42,448 bases of DNA from Paracholeplasma morum (GCF_016907055.1 NZ_JAFBBG010000014.1:1-42448), one strand, 5' to 3'. Shown: positions 23,349-32,546, counted from the stretch's first letter. Program-made: numbers and translations. The notes: generated by a model not told the origin, from the sequence alone.

Positions 23349-24347
23349 ATGAAAATCAAAGACTATTTTACCCCTAAATCCTTAGTCTATACCGGCGAGG
23401 TTCAAAGAGAAACACAAATTAAGCATTACCATTATGAGAATAAATTAACCATTACGAACGATTTTTCCAAACTGGATAAAAAGAGTTATATTCAAGTAAT
23501 TGGGCTTAAAGACGTTTCATCAATCGAAGCAATTAAGAATCATTTTAAGATTGACTCTTTAGTCTTAGAAGATGTATTAAACGTTGAACAACGTGTCAAG
23601 ATTGAGGATAAGAGGGACTATTTATTCTCGGTCTTTCACGTGATCTATAAAGATAAAGAAAAAGTCAAAGAAGACTATTTAAGCATTTTATTGCTGAAAG
23701 ACACGTTAATATCTTTTCATGAATCTGAGCCTTTATTCTTAGAACCTCTATATGGATTATTAGATCAATATAAAGAATTAAAAGAACACGGCATAGACTA
23801 CCTGCACTATCAAATATTAGACATTATTACAGACTTACATCTAGATTTTATTGATTATTCTAGTGTTTTACTTGAATCATTTGAGGAAGACATTCTCGAA
23901 CTGAAAAAACTAGACCAAGAAGATTTCTATACCATTCGTAAGCAATTACTAAGACTAAAAGGCATTAGTTCTCCTTTATACAAAGAACTAACAAAAGCCC
24001 TTAAGAATCCGATTTTTCAGGAAGATACGAAGCCTTACTACGATGACCTTCTTGACCATTTAAATAGACTTGAGGAACGTCTAAATGAACAACGTGAACT
24101 TACAAGACATTTATTAGACTTGTATATGAACAATCAGTCTAATCAGATGAATCAAATCATGAAGACATTAACCCTATTTTCAGCCATCTTCATCCCTTTA
24201 TCATTCTTAACAGGATTCTTCGGGATGAACTTCAAGTACTTTGAAGCACTTGAACAAAAGTATGGTTTGGAAGTATTTATCCTTGGATCTTTATCATTAG
24301 TATTACTAATGCTCTATTTCTTTAAACGCAATAATTATTTCAAGTAA
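23349..24347 (+). CDS. corA: CorA-family Mg2+ (divalent cation) transporter
   Basis: The 332-residue protein ends with two membrane helices joined by the CorA loop; the pore motif GMN is at residues 292-294 ('LTGFFGMNFKYFE'). The long N-terminal cytoplasmic domain includes the helical stalk with 'YDDLLDHLNRLEERLNEQRELTRHLLDLYMNNQSNQMNQIMK' -like heptads (key residues N and Q at about 257-277). The family forms pentameric channels taking up Mg2+ or Co2+/Ni2+. Strong ribosome site AGGAGG at 23335-23341; TATAAT at 23323-23328. It is divergent from the GDPD gene. Confidence 0.92.
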   Translation: MKIKDYFTPKSLVYTGEVQRETQIKHYHYENKLTITNDFSKLDKKSYIQVIGLKDVSSIEAIKNHFKIDSLVLEDVLNVEQRVKIEDKRDYLFSVFHVIYKDKEKVKEDYLSILLLKDTLISFHESEPLFLEPLYGLLDQYKELKEHGIDYLHYQILDIITDLHLDFIDYSSVLLESFEEDILELKKLDQEDFYTIRKQLLRLKGISSPLYKELTKALKNPIFQEDTKPYYDDLLDHLNRLEERLNEQRELTRHLLDLYMNNQSNQMNQIMKTLTLFSAIFIPLSFLTGFFGMNFKYFEALEQKYGLEVFILGSLSLVLLMLYFFKRNNYFK

Positions 24348-24349
24348 CC

Positions 24350-24378
24350 TTGTGAAACGTTTCAAATCCATTTATAAT
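24350..24378 (+). promoter_or_regulatory. Promoter with embedded palindrome, GGDEF/HD-GYP gene
   Basis: TTGTGA (24350-24355), 17-base spacer, TATAAT (24373-24378). The perfect palindrome TGAAACGTTTCA (24353-24364) overlaps the -35 and spacer and is a candidate operator. Confidence 0.7.
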
Positions 24379-24406
24379 AGAGTTAAAGCAGGTGGGGACA
24401 TTGACT

Positions 24407-26407
24407 TTGAATGATTTTATTAACGTCAGTATTGAGCTAATTAACAACGCGATTATTTTGTTGGCCGTTGTGTTTCTGTATACAGCTACAGACTACGACA
24501 CAGAAACCAAATCTTTGGGTAAAAAAAGCCTTGTTGGGGTTCTTTTAGGACTTTCAGTCATATTCGTTATGAGCAATCCTTGGGAGCTTACAACAGGGTT
24601 ATTTTTTGATTCTAGAAGTATTCTTTATGTAATTACTGCACAGTTTTTTGGATGGATACCAACTTTGATTAGTATGTCTATAGGTATGGGATATCGTATC
24701 TATGTCGGTGGAACAGGGGTTTACTCAGGCGTGCTGACGATTATTTTTTCAAGTGCTGTAGGGATTATATTTAGATACACAAAGCTTAAAGAGCATTTTA
24801 GTAAGTCCTATTTATCCTATTATGCGATGGGGTTATTCACACATATTCTTACCCTACTAGCGTTTTTCGCGCTTGATAATCCACTTTCAATCATTAGATC
24901 GACAATCATTCCTTACTTGGTCGTATACCCGATTATCACCATGCTTATTGGTATCGCAATTGATAATCAACGTCATAGACTAGACTTAAACATCTTAATC
25001 GAAAAACAACGTACACTTCTTAAAGCATCATTAGACTCAACGACAACGATGGAGATGTATGCGCTAGATCAGAATATTTGTTACTTGAACTTTAATGAGT
25101 TTCACAAAAATCAAATGGAATTGTTTTATGGCGTAAAGATTAAAGAAGGCGACGACTTCTTGATAAACATCAGAGAACCTAAAATGCGCCTAAGACTTCA
25201 ACAAAACATTCAAAAGACGCTTAAAGGTGAAGTGGTCATCGACTCAAGTGAAGTTGAAGACACTCCGGGAAAGTTCTTAGAAGAAAGATTTTCGCCTATT
25301 TATTATCAAGGATCGATTGTCGGTTGTATGGTTTTCTCAAGCGAAATCACAGACCGCAAAAAGTATGAAGCATCCATTTTATACCTAAGCTACAATGATG
25401 CCTTAACTGGTCTTTATAATAGAAGATATTATCAAGAAAAGATTTTATCCATTGACTCTGAAAAGAATCAACCAATCTCCGTTGTCATCTGTGATATTAA
25501 CGGACTAAAAATCATGAACGATGCTTTCGGTCATGACGCAGGTGACGAACTCCTGAAAGAAGTATCCTTTCAACTGAAACAAACATTCCAAACCAAAGGA
25601 TTCGTTTGTCGTACTGGTGGTGATGAGTTTGCAGCTATCCTCTCCAATACCACATACGAACAAGCCTCCTTTATGGCAGACAAACTGAAACAATCTTTAG
25701 AAAAGAAAAACATTCGTGGCATGATTGTCTCCGTGTCATTTGGGATTGCTACTAAGCAGCAAGACGAACCTATTGAGGTTGCGTTAAGAACAGCTGAAGA
25801 AGCGATGTATAAAAACAAGCTCTTCGAAATATCCAGTCACCGAAATGAATCGATTAAAACGATTCTCAATACACTATATGAAAAAAATCCAAGAGAACAC
25901 AAACACTCAAAAAGAGTATCTGAACTGTGTATTTTAATGGGTAAAAAACTAGGCTTTAAAAATGATGATCTTAATCAGCTAAAAGCGATATCCAATCTTC
26001 ATGACATTGGAAAGATTGCCATTGATGATTCGATTTTGAATAAACCAGGTAAACTCACAGAAGACGAGTGGGAAATCATCAAACGCCATCCAGAGATTGG
26101 TTATAGAATCATTTCAACCTCGCCTGAATATGCAGAGATTGCCAATGACATTTTATCTCACCATGAGAAATACGATGGCACAGGCTATCCTCGTGGCCTT
26201 AAAGGTGAAAATATCCCAATTCGTGCGAGAATTATCGCGATTGCGGATGCCTTTGATGCCATGGTCTCAAGAAGACCTTATAGAGAACCACGTTCGATAG
26301 AAGATGCTAAAAAAGAAATCCTAAGATGTTCAGGCACACAATTTGATCCTAAACTTGTGAAGATATTCTTAGATATTCTTGAGAAAAATCCAAGTGTAAT
26401 AGAATAA
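24407..26407 (+). CDS. Membrane sensor with GGDEF and HD-GYP domains
   Basis: The 666-residue protein has four parts. Residues 1-185 are six membrane segments of the 5TM-5TMR_LYT type, with the marks FFDSRS and RIYVGGTGVYSG. A PAS-like domain follows (about 190-320). A GGDEF domain (about 325-475) has an intact RTGGDEF near residue 403 but no visible RxxD inhibitory site. The C-terminal HD-GYP domain (about 490-660) has HDIGK (about 531), HHEKYDGTGYP (about 584) and the full metal set. It can in principle both make and degrade cyclic di-GMP. The start is uncertain: TTG 24407 follows AGGTGGGG by 9 bases; TTG 24401 and GTG 24392 are alternatives. Confidence 0.9.
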   Translation: MNDFINVSIELINNAIILLAVVFLYTATDYDTETKSLGKKSLVGVLLGLSVIFVMSNPWELTTGLFFDSRSILYVITAQFFGWIPTLISMSIGMGYRIYVGGTGVYSGVLTIIFSSAVGIIFRYTKLKEHFSKSYLSYYAMGLFTHILTLLAFFALDNPLSIIRSTIIPYLVVYPIITMLIGIAIDNQRHRLDLNILIEKQRTLLKASLDSTTTMEMYALDQNICYLNFNEFHKNQMELFYGVKIKEGDDFLINIREPKMRLRLQQNIQKTLKGEVVIDSSEVEDTPGKFLEERFSPIYYQGSIVGCMVFSSEITDRKKYEASILYLSYNDALTGLYNRRYYQEKILSIDSEKNQPISVVICDINGLKIMNDAFGHDAGDELLKEVSFQLKQTFQTKGFVCRTGGDEFAAILSNTTYEQASFMADKLKQSLEKKNIRGMIVSVSFGIATKQQDEPIEVALRTAEEAMYKNKLFEISSHRNESIKTILNTLYEKNPREHKHSKRVSELCILMGKKLGFKNDDLNQLKAISNLHDIGKIAIDDSILNKPGKLTEDEWEIIKRHPEIGYRIISTSPEYAEIANDILSHHEKYDGTGYPRGLKGENIPIRARIIAIADAFDAMVSRRPYREPRSIEDAKKEILRCSGTQFDPKLVKIFLDILEKNPSVIE

Positions 26408-26410
26408 TAA

Positions 26411-26445
26411 ATGCCAGCAATCCTACGAGGTTGCTGGCAATTTTG
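26411..26445. terminator. Terminator between convergent genes
   Basis: Stem tgccagcaa / ttgctggca plus an inner cc/gg pair, followed by ATTTTG on the plus strand and TTTATTATT on the minus strand; probably works in both directions. Confidence 0.8.
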
Positions 26446-28044
26446 TTAACTTAAGTCAATGAGTTTTGTATAGTTTGATAGAGGTCTATGTGAAATAAAT
26501 AGGATGGTTTTATCCTTTAACTTGTGAAGGTTATCGATTATTGCTTTCTCAAGTGCCGGATCAAGTGCACTTGTGACCTCATCTAAAAGTAAGATCTTAG
26601 AATCTCTAAGCAGTGCTCTTGCGATCGAAAGTCGTTGAAGTTGTCCAATAGAAAGGCCTGCATTTTCGGTTAGAATTGTATGATAACCTTGTGGTTTTGT
26701 ATTAATCTCTTCATCGATTAGACACAACCTACAAACTCTTTTAACTTCTTCGATCGGTATATTTTTTCCAAGGGTTAAATTCCTGTAAATAGTATCTGAT
26801 AAGATGTAAGGCGTTTGTGGGACGTAACTAAAGTATTTTCTCGTTGTCTCATTGATATTCATATAGTTGTCTTTAGCATAAAACCTAATATTACCATTAT
26901 AAGGTCTGATGAATCCCAACAACAGCCTAAATAATGTGGTCTTGCCTAAACCAGAGTCTCCTTTAATCCAGACAAAGTCGCCTTTATTGATTTCTAGATC
27001 AAGTTTATCTAATACCCATTTTTCATCATACCTGAAGGATACATCCTTAAATACAATCCGTTCAAATTCAAAATCGGTTTCTTTTTTTGAACCTTCTTGT
27101 TGAATGTCTTTGATAAAGCTTAGATGGGTAATCGATTGAATCATTTGATAATACTTAGGAAGTATGTTCGATAATCCAGAGAATGGGGATTGAATGTTTT
27201 GGACTAATTGAATGATTGCGGTAAGCGCACCAATTGAAAGAAGTCCAAGACTGATTTGATAAGCACCGAAGATGATTGAAAATGCGTATCCAAATCCGAA
27301 GAATAGGTTTAATCCAAAACTGGAAGCCACGGAAATCTTCGTTTTACTCATGCGGGTCTTAATTAGTCTGTTGGTGTTTTCATTCAAGTTATTGAGTGTG
27401 AAATCTTCCCCCTCAAAAGCTTTAATCACCTCTAAATGGGATAAAGAATCCGTCATTTCTGTATACATGATGTTTTCAGCCTCAATAGCTTTTTTATGTG
27501 TCTTTTGAAGTGGTTTCTTTAAGAACCTTGAAATTCCAAGTAGAATGAGCCCTAGACCTAAGAAGAGTAATGCGAATATTGGGCTTAATAAATAAAGCAC
27601 AACAAAAGCTAATAGGAATCTTAAAATATAGAAGATCAATTTAGGAATTAAGTCTAACAACCCTTCTGTAACAATACTCAAATCACTCTTAAACAAATGA
27701 GTTAGACTGCTAGAATGCGTTTTTTTCACCTGTTGGTAAGCCCCATTTAATAAAAGGTGAAAATAGTCTTGTTGGATCGCACCATATAGCTTATTTTGAT
27801 AATAGACTTTTAAGTAGTGATTAACCATTTGACCAACTAATTGTAGGAGAAGTAGTCCAACTAGAATACTTGCATATAAAGGAAAATCCTTGTGATTGAT
27901 GATGGCATAGTCAATGGTGATTTTCGAATAATAGGCGAATAAAACGGCAGTTGAAGATAGAACCACTGAAAGTATCGATAAAATAACTAACGGAAATCGT
28001 AGATATTTTTGGTAAGGTAAACTAAATCCTTTTAATGTATTCAT
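26446..28044 (-). CDS. ABC exporter, fused membrane and ATPase domains
   Basis: The 532-residue half-transporter has a six-helix type I exporter domain (about residues 15-310) and an ATPase domain (about 335-532). The ATPase has Walker A GDSGLGKTT (about 360), Q-loop 'YVPQTPYIL', signature LSIGQLQR, Walker B 'ILLLDEVTSALD' and switch His in 'FISHR'. No C39 peptidase domain is present, so it cannot trim a double-Gly leader itself. It is divergent from, and 104 bases away from, the kinase-PqqD operon, which suggests it exports the product of that locus. Ribosome site GGGAG upstream of ATG 28044. As an alternative it might be a general lipid or drug exporter. Confidence 0.88.
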   Translation of the reverse strand: MNTLKGFSLPYQKYLRFPLVILSILSVVLSSTAVLFAYYSKITIDYAIINHKDFPLYASILVGLLLLQLVGQMVNHYLKVYYQNKLYGAIQQDYFHLLLNGAYQQVKKTHSSSLTHLFKSDLSIVTEGLLDLIPKLIFYILRFLLAFVVLYLLSPIFALLFLGLGLILLGISRFLKKPLQKTHKKAIEAENIMYTEMTDSLSHLEVIKAFEGEDFTLNNLNENTNRLIKTRMSKTKISVASSFGLNLFFGFGYAFSIIFGAYQISLGLLSIGALTAIIQLVQNIQSPFSGLSNILPKYYQMIQSITHLSFIKDIQQEGSKKETDFEFERIVFKDVSFRYDEKWVLDKLDLEINKGDFVWIKGDSGLGKTTLFRLLLGFIRPYNGNIRFYAKDNYMNINETTRKYFSYVPQTPYILSDTIYRNLTLGKNIPIEEVKRVCRLCLIDEEINTKPQGYHTILTENAGLSIGQLQRLSIARALLRDSKILLLDEVTSALDPALEKAIIDNLHKLKDKTILFISHRPLSNYTKLIDLS

Positions 28045-28116
28045 AAGTGACGCTCCCTAATTTATAGTTATTTTATCATATGTTTGCTATTTTTTTACAT
28101 ATGATATGCGCTTACA

Positions 28117-28125
28117 TGGTATAAT
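28117..28125 (+). promoter_or_regulatory. Extended -10 promoter of the kinase-PqqD operon
   Basis: TGGTATAAT with perfect TATAAT at 28120-28125, 23 bases before the GTG start. Confidence 0.75.
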
Positions 28126-28148
28126 ATATTAAAAGACGGGGTATCAAC

Positions 28149-29243
28149 GTGAGTACTTATTCAATCGCTGGAATTAATATTCTATTAAAACCTATTCATA
28201 AGGATTATTTTTCTATGACTTTAGAGCCCTATAAGTCTAATGGGCCTTTTGATTATGCAATAACATCAAAGCTTGTTGATGTGATTAAACCTATTGACAT
28301 GACGCCAATTATGCATGAAAAGTATCGCTTTTTTTATGAAGTCGATGGGGTTTCTATCATGCAAGTCAAACATCAATCTGGATTGATTAAGTATGAATTA
28401 AGAACCTCTAAAGACTATAAGACTCAAGCATTATTCTTTGTCAAAGATCTTATTAAGGATATGGAATCTATTGAGTACATTTTATACTCTATGTCATTTT
28501 TAGAGGTTGCAATGCGCGAAGGATTTTTACCTATTCATGCATCAAGCCTTGTATTAAATGATGAGGTTATTTTGTTTTCTGCGCCCTCCAAAACAGGTAA
28601 AAGTACGCATGTTAGATACTATCAGGAAGTATTTCCTCACGCCTTTAACCTGAATGACGATAAACCCCTAATCAAAGATGGTTATGTCTATGGGACGCCA
28701 TTTTCTGGTAAGTCGAAACACAACCTCAATGCCAAATACCCACTTAAAGCGCTTTGTTTTATTAAACAAGGAGATACCACGAGCATCTCAAGACTATCTA
28801 AAGATGAAAGTACCATTTATCTACTTAAGAATATGTTAAGACCTAGTCAGGAATCTATATGGGATAAAATGATTCCAATCATGAATGAGGTATTAACGGT
28901 TGATACGTATTTAGCTTACTTAACAAATGAACAAAAAAGTGTATTTACCACTTATCATGGATTTTATAGGGAGAAAATTATGAAACTAAAAGATGGTTTT
29001 AAATTAAAAGAAATAGGTTCAAAAATCATGGTTTTACCAACTGATAATGAAGCCCTAAACTTTAATGGGATTATGACACTTAATCAAAGTGGAAAGGTCT
29101 TATTTGAGGCGCTAGAAAGTGATCAAACCATCGATTCATTAGTAACCATCCTAACGAATCGTTATGAGATTTCCGAAGAAGAAGCGTTAAAAGACGTGGT
29201 GTTATTCATCGAGACGCTTAAAAAACATAACGTTCTATTATGA
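28149..29243 (+). CDS. HprK-like serine kinase fused to a PqqD (RRE-type) domain
   Basis: The 364-residue protein has two recognisable parts. Residues 115-270 resemble the HPr kinase-like peptide kinases found in some RiPP (lasso) clusters: 'FLPIHASSL' with His130, P-loop APSKTGKST (145-153), and DD at 170-171 in 'NLNDDKPLI'. Residues about 278-364 form a PqqD domain ('LKDGFKLKEIGSKIMVLP...MTLNQSGKVLFEAL...DVVLFIETLKKHNVLL'), which in other systems binds the leader peptide and guides the modifying enzyme. A single protein thus joins leader recognition and phosphorylation. GTG start at 28149. Stop overlaps the next ATG (ATGA). The N-terminal 110 residues match nothing I know. Confidence 0.85.
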   Translation: MSTYSIAGINILLKPIHKDYFSMTLEPYKSNGPFDYAITSKLVDVIKPIDMTPIMHEKYRFFYEVDGVSIMQVKHQSGLIKYELRTSKDYKTQALFFVKDLIKDMESIEYILYSMSFLEVAMREGFLPIHASSLVLNDEVILFSAPSKTGKSTHVRYYQEVFPHAFNLNDDKPLIKDGYVYGTPFSGKSKHNLNAKYPLKALCFIKQGDTTSISRLSKDESTIYLLKNMLRPSQESIWDKMIPIMNEVLTVDTYLAYLTNEQKSVFTTYHGFYREKIMKLKDGFKLKEIGSKIMVLPTDNEALNFNGIMTLNQSGKVLFEALESDQTIDSLVTILTNRYEISEEEALKDVVLFIETLKKHNVLL

Positions 29244-29644
29244 AACTAAACTCAGAGACGTTATTACCCATTGTCATTGAAGAACTCAATCTAGGGAAAA
29301 AAGTTACATTCAAAGTAAAAGGACATTCCATGTGGCCATTTTTTAAGGACTCTATTACAGACGTCACATTAAAGAAATCTACATATAGAAAATGGGATGT
29401 TGTCTTGGCTAAATACCAAAATCAATTTGTATTACACCGCATTATAAAAGTATATGATGATGGTTTTATCTTAAGAGGCGATGGTGCGGTTCGTAAAGAG
29501 TTTGTCTTAATTGAAAACGTCTATGGGAAAGTCGTTTTTTATAAGACTAAAAAACAAATCATTGAATCTAGCAAGTTTAACCGACTTAAGGTAAAACTCT
29601 GGGTTCTAAACCCATTTAGACGTCTACTATTGAGGTTCAAATAA
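29240..29644 (+). CDS. S24/S26-type peptidase, signal-peptidase-like
   Basis: The 134-residue protein has the S26 fold marks: 'VKGHSMWPFF' with nucleophile Ser30, 'KWDVVLAKY' and 'FVLHRIIKV' with His66, and 'ILRGDGA' with Asp81. The His in place of Lys is the SipW/ER-type signal-peptidase arrangement. Unlike ordinary signal peptidases it has no N-terminal membrane helix; a hydrophobic/basic C-terminal stretch (115-134) could attach it peripherally. Translation is coupled to both neighbours (ATGA and TAATG overlaps). In this locus it is the obvious candidate to remove a leader from a modified peptide before export; that is inference. Confidence 0.82.
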   Translation: MKLNSETLLPIVIEELNLGKKVTFKVKGHSMWPFFKDSITDVTLKKSTYRKWDVVLAKYQNQFVLHRIIKVYDDGFILRGDGAVRKEFVLIENVYGKVVFYKTKKQIIESSKFNRLKVKLWVLNPFRRLLLRFK

Positions 29645-30795
29645 TGGATACGATTTTAAAGGCAACCCGTTATGCCCTAGAAAAAAAGTTAATCGATTTT
29701 AAAATTGAAGATGAAAAGTCTTTTGTCATATCATTAAGAGAAAATGGGTTATCTGGCTTAATCTTTACCTATATTCAAGATGGCCTAGGCTCATCCAAAC
29801 TCGATCAATATAAAACTCAAATTCTTTATGACTATGCTTTAAGAGATGAAAAACAACTAAAGTTAATTGATAAATTAAGAGAGATCTTAAATGAAAACGC
29901 GTTTAAACATGTCTTCTTAAAAGGGTCTAGACTTAAATCATTGTATGAGAAAAGCTATATGAGAGGCATGGGGGATATTGACATTCTAGTTGAGTCTTTT
30001 GAAATGAAGCGTATTGAAGCTGTCTTGTCAAATCACGGCTTTAAAGTAGAACAAAAAAGCCCAGCACATGATGCCTATAGTTACGAGGGGTTAGAAGTAG
30101 AGATTCACCCTACGTTAATGAATGATTTTAACCCTAAATACGAACTCTTTAAAGATGCGTTTAGTCACGCAATCCAAAAAGAGTTATACGAGTATGTGTT
30201 TGAACCAAATTTTGAAACGTTATATTTGATGTATCATTTAGCAAAACACTTCGAATCCAGTGGTGTCGGTTTAAGAAGCATTTTAGATATAGGATTATAC
30301 GTTAAGGCTTATGCGAGTATACTCGATAAAAGCACTTTAGAATCCTATTTAACAAGTATGTCTATGACGCGATTTTATAATGTAATGCTCGAATTAAATA
30401 AACGATATTTTGGGATTGAATCTGATCTTCAAATAGGCGCATTTACATTCACTGAAGAAGAGTATACTAATGTTTCAAATTACATAATGACTTCTGGAAT
30501 ACATGGCAGTGGACACAGTTTTAACCAGATGGCACCTAGACTTGTGAACACACAAAACAAGAAACAATCCAAATGGTTTGTTTTAGTAAAAGTTTTGTTT
30601 CCAAGTTATAAGAACATGAGAATTATGCATCCCAAGTTAAAAACAAGATTACTTTTGCCTGTTTTCTACTTGATTAGGTTTTTCAATCTAACGATCAAAA
30701 GAGGTAAGGATTCAAGAATGAAACTTAGACAATTAGAGGATAGTTCTAAAAACAAAGAGGCAGTCAAACAAGTGTTTAAGACGCTGGGATTATAA
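29644..30795 (+). CDS. Nucleotidyltransferase family protein (NTP_transf_5 type)
   Basis: The 383-residue protein has the NTP_transf_5 (PF14907-like) core: 'VFLKGSRLKSLYEKSYMRGMGDIDILV', with KGS at 93-95 and the metal-binding Asp111 and Asp113 in GDID, then 'EVEIHPTL' carrying a third acidic residue. Members of this family occur next to peptide kinases in some RiPP clusters. They could transfer a nucleotidyl or sugar-phosphate group onto a phosphorylated peptide. Its ATG overlaps the previous stop (TAATG). It ends the operon at 30795; no strong terminator is seen, and a new promoter lies about 60 bases on. Substrate unproven. Confidence 0.82.
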   Translation: MDTILKATRYALEKKLIDFKIEDEKSFVISLRENGLSGLIFTYIQDGLGSSKLDQYKTQILYDYALRDEKQLKLIDKLREILNENAFKHVFLKGSRLKSLYEKSYMRGMGDIDILVESFEMKRIEAVLSNHGFKVEQKSPAHDAYSYEGLEVEIHPTLMNDFNPKYELFKDAFSHAIQKELYEYVFEPNFETLYLMYHLAKHFESSGVGLRSILDIGLYVKAYASILDKSTLESYLTSMSMTRFYNVMLELNKRYFGIESDLQIGAFTFTEEEYTNVSNYIMTSGIHGSGHSFNQMAPRLVNTQNKKQSKWFVLVKVLFPSYKNMRIMHPKLKTRLLLPVFYLIRFFNLTIKRGKDSRMKLRQLEDSSKNKEAVKQVFKTLGL

Positions 30796-30856
30796 AAAAA
30801 ATAGGAATTATTAGATAGCGTTTACATAAATTTTACTAAATCATGACAATGTAGCA

Positions 30857-30885
30857 TTGATATATGTATATATATGTGATACTAT
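30857..30885 (+). promoter_or_regulatory. Promoter of the 43-codon peptide gene and nuclease
   Basis: TTGATA (30857-30862), 17-base spacer ending in TGA, TACTAT (30880-30885). The start of transcription would be about 30892, giving a leader of about 29 bases. A separate promoter lets the peptide gene be expressed apart from the modification genes. Confidence 0.8.
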
Positions 30886-30920
30886 CTATATAAAATATTA
30901 GATACATGGGAGGTATTTAA

Positions 30921-31052
30921 ATGTTTGAAAAAGAGAAGTACGAAAAACCCACGGTAGAAGTGGTAGAATTTGAACTATCAGATTCAATTGCCGAAAGTGG
31001 ACTTAATGCAAAAGGTCTATTTGGGTTTGAAGAGATTTGGGGGGACGAATAA
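30921..31052 (+). CDS. 43-residue putative RiPP-like precursor peptide
   Basis: A short gene with a strong ribosome site (GGGAGG, 30908-30913) 7 bases before its ATG. The peptide begins MFEKEKYEKPTVEVVEF; Y7-x-x-P10-x-V12 resembles the YxxPxL leader motif read by PqqD-like domains in lasso-type RiPPs. Residues 13-26 are acidic with three Ser (20, 22, 26), possible targets of the HprK-like kinase. After Gly27 a small, Gly- and aromatic-rich tail follows (LNAKGLFGFEEIWGDE), a plausible core. It directly follows the kinase-PqqD, peptidase and nucleotidyltransferase operon. Its TAA overlaps the ATG of the secreted nuclease by one base, so those two are translated together. It is not annotated by length-based callers. 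Confidence 0.75.
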   Translation: MFEKEKYEKPTVEVVEFELSDSIAESGLNAKGLFGFEEIWGDE

Positions 31053-32546
31053 TGAAAAAAACTACTATTAGTAATTAGCTTAATCTTAGCATTATTCGGT
31101 TCAAGTGTTATCGTTAATGCGGCAGAACTAGATTCAGTTACAGTTGCTATTTCTTCATCAGTAGACGATGGAGCAATCATAAATGCTGATCCGCAGACTA
31201 AAAATGTGGGTGATACCCTTAGTTTCAACGCATCAACACTTGATGGTGTTAACCAATTTGCGTTCTGGGTTATTAATGGATTCGTAAGAACTGACCTAGC
31301 TGCAAACCTTAGTGTTCGTGTTCAATCTTCGATGAGTGTATTTGGTTTATTCCATACAGAAGGTAAACATGCTGTCCTATTTGTCGATTCTAATGGGAAA
31401 TTAATTGATCAAGTTAGTGTATTAGACAATGGTACTGCTGGTGCCCCTGATGTTGAGGGTTATACAAAACCTGGTGGATTGCTGGTAGATTCAGTTAATC
31501 CTTGGAAATCATTAGAAGGTGAAACTTCATTGGAGAACATCGATTCTTCAAGAGTGTATGTATTACAATATACTGAAGCAACTGGTGACATTAACATTCT
31601 TATTGAGGGTGGTCTTGTAGGATCCATTGATGCAGTTAGGAACCAAGTAGTTGTCGCGGTTGCAGCTAATTCAAGCACATTCACACATTGGGCAGATGAA
31701 GAAGGAAACGTGTTATCATACAAACCAACTTATGCATTCACTGCACTTGAAGATACTAAGTTATTTGCAAAAACAACTGCAGTTACACCAACTTCATTTG
31801 TCTCTATGAAAGATTTGACAGGTATTCGTGATGGATATGAATCATATATGGGTCGCGTTGAACTTCAAGGCGATGATTATTTGGTAGAGTATGGATTTAT
31901 CTATTCAGACACAACAGAAGATATCACACTCGATACAACTGGTGTCGTTATAGCAAAATCTAACGTAGCTAATGCACAAACAAAAGAGTTTTTAATGAGC
32001 TTTGTTTCTGAACACCATGTTACAACAAGAGCTTATGCTATAGTAGATACTGGCACAGAAATAGTAACCATCTATAGTGACTTAATCGTTAAGAATCCTG
32101 TAGAAGTTGAACCGGTAGTTTACACGGCTACTATAGATACAAGTGGATCTTATGGTAGTAATATTGCAGATGGAGTTATTTCCGCTGATCGTTTAGCCAT
32201 TACTAATCCAGGTACTTCGAGTATTAGCGTAAGTTTTCGTAAAAATTCCTCAAGCACAACCTCGATTTTTAATAATAGTGGTGGGCAAATTAGATTGTAT
32301 AATGGCTCTTCTAGTAATGGAGGACAACTTACGATTAGTTTATCATCTGAGTATATTTTAACGAGCATTACAGTTGAAACTGACACAAACACTGGTTATT
32401 CAATAAATGGCAGTAGTTCTATTAGTTCAAAAAACCAAACAACACAGTTAACTGAAGCATCATCAAGTTCAGTTGTAATTAAGAATGTTGGATCAGGTCA
32501 AGTTAGAATAGAATTAATTACTATAACATATACTTTAAAAAAATAG
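31052..32546 (+). CDS. Secreted endonuclease I, N-terminal part (frame broken twice)
   Basis: The ATG at 31052 (overlapping the peptide gene's stop) reads only MKKTTISN before a stop. Shifting by one base in the A7 run 31055-31061 gives a textbook signal peptide (KLLLVISLILALFGSSVIVNA, written here only as a motif: positive start, hydrophobic core, ANA-type cleavage) and then an open frame to TAG 32544-32546. The protein contains repeated beta-rich regions, with Ig-like and sandwich-like stretches, the last (about 32110-32530) resembling the domain that precedes endonuclease I in other secreted nucleases. A GTG at 31206 is the first in-frame start without a shift and would lack the signal. 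The frame continues in the next entry if the A7 run at 32537-32543 had one more A. Confidence 0.75.

Noticed and set aside
24350-24366. CcpA (cre) site
   Set aside because: The palindrome TGAAACGTTTCA is one base out of register with the cre consensus, so I list it only as an unknown operator.
26446-31052. Lasso peptide cluster
   Set aside because: The kinase, PqqD and nucleotidyltransferase fit, but there is no transglutaminase-like B2 protease and no asparagine-synthetase-like cyclase in or near the locus.
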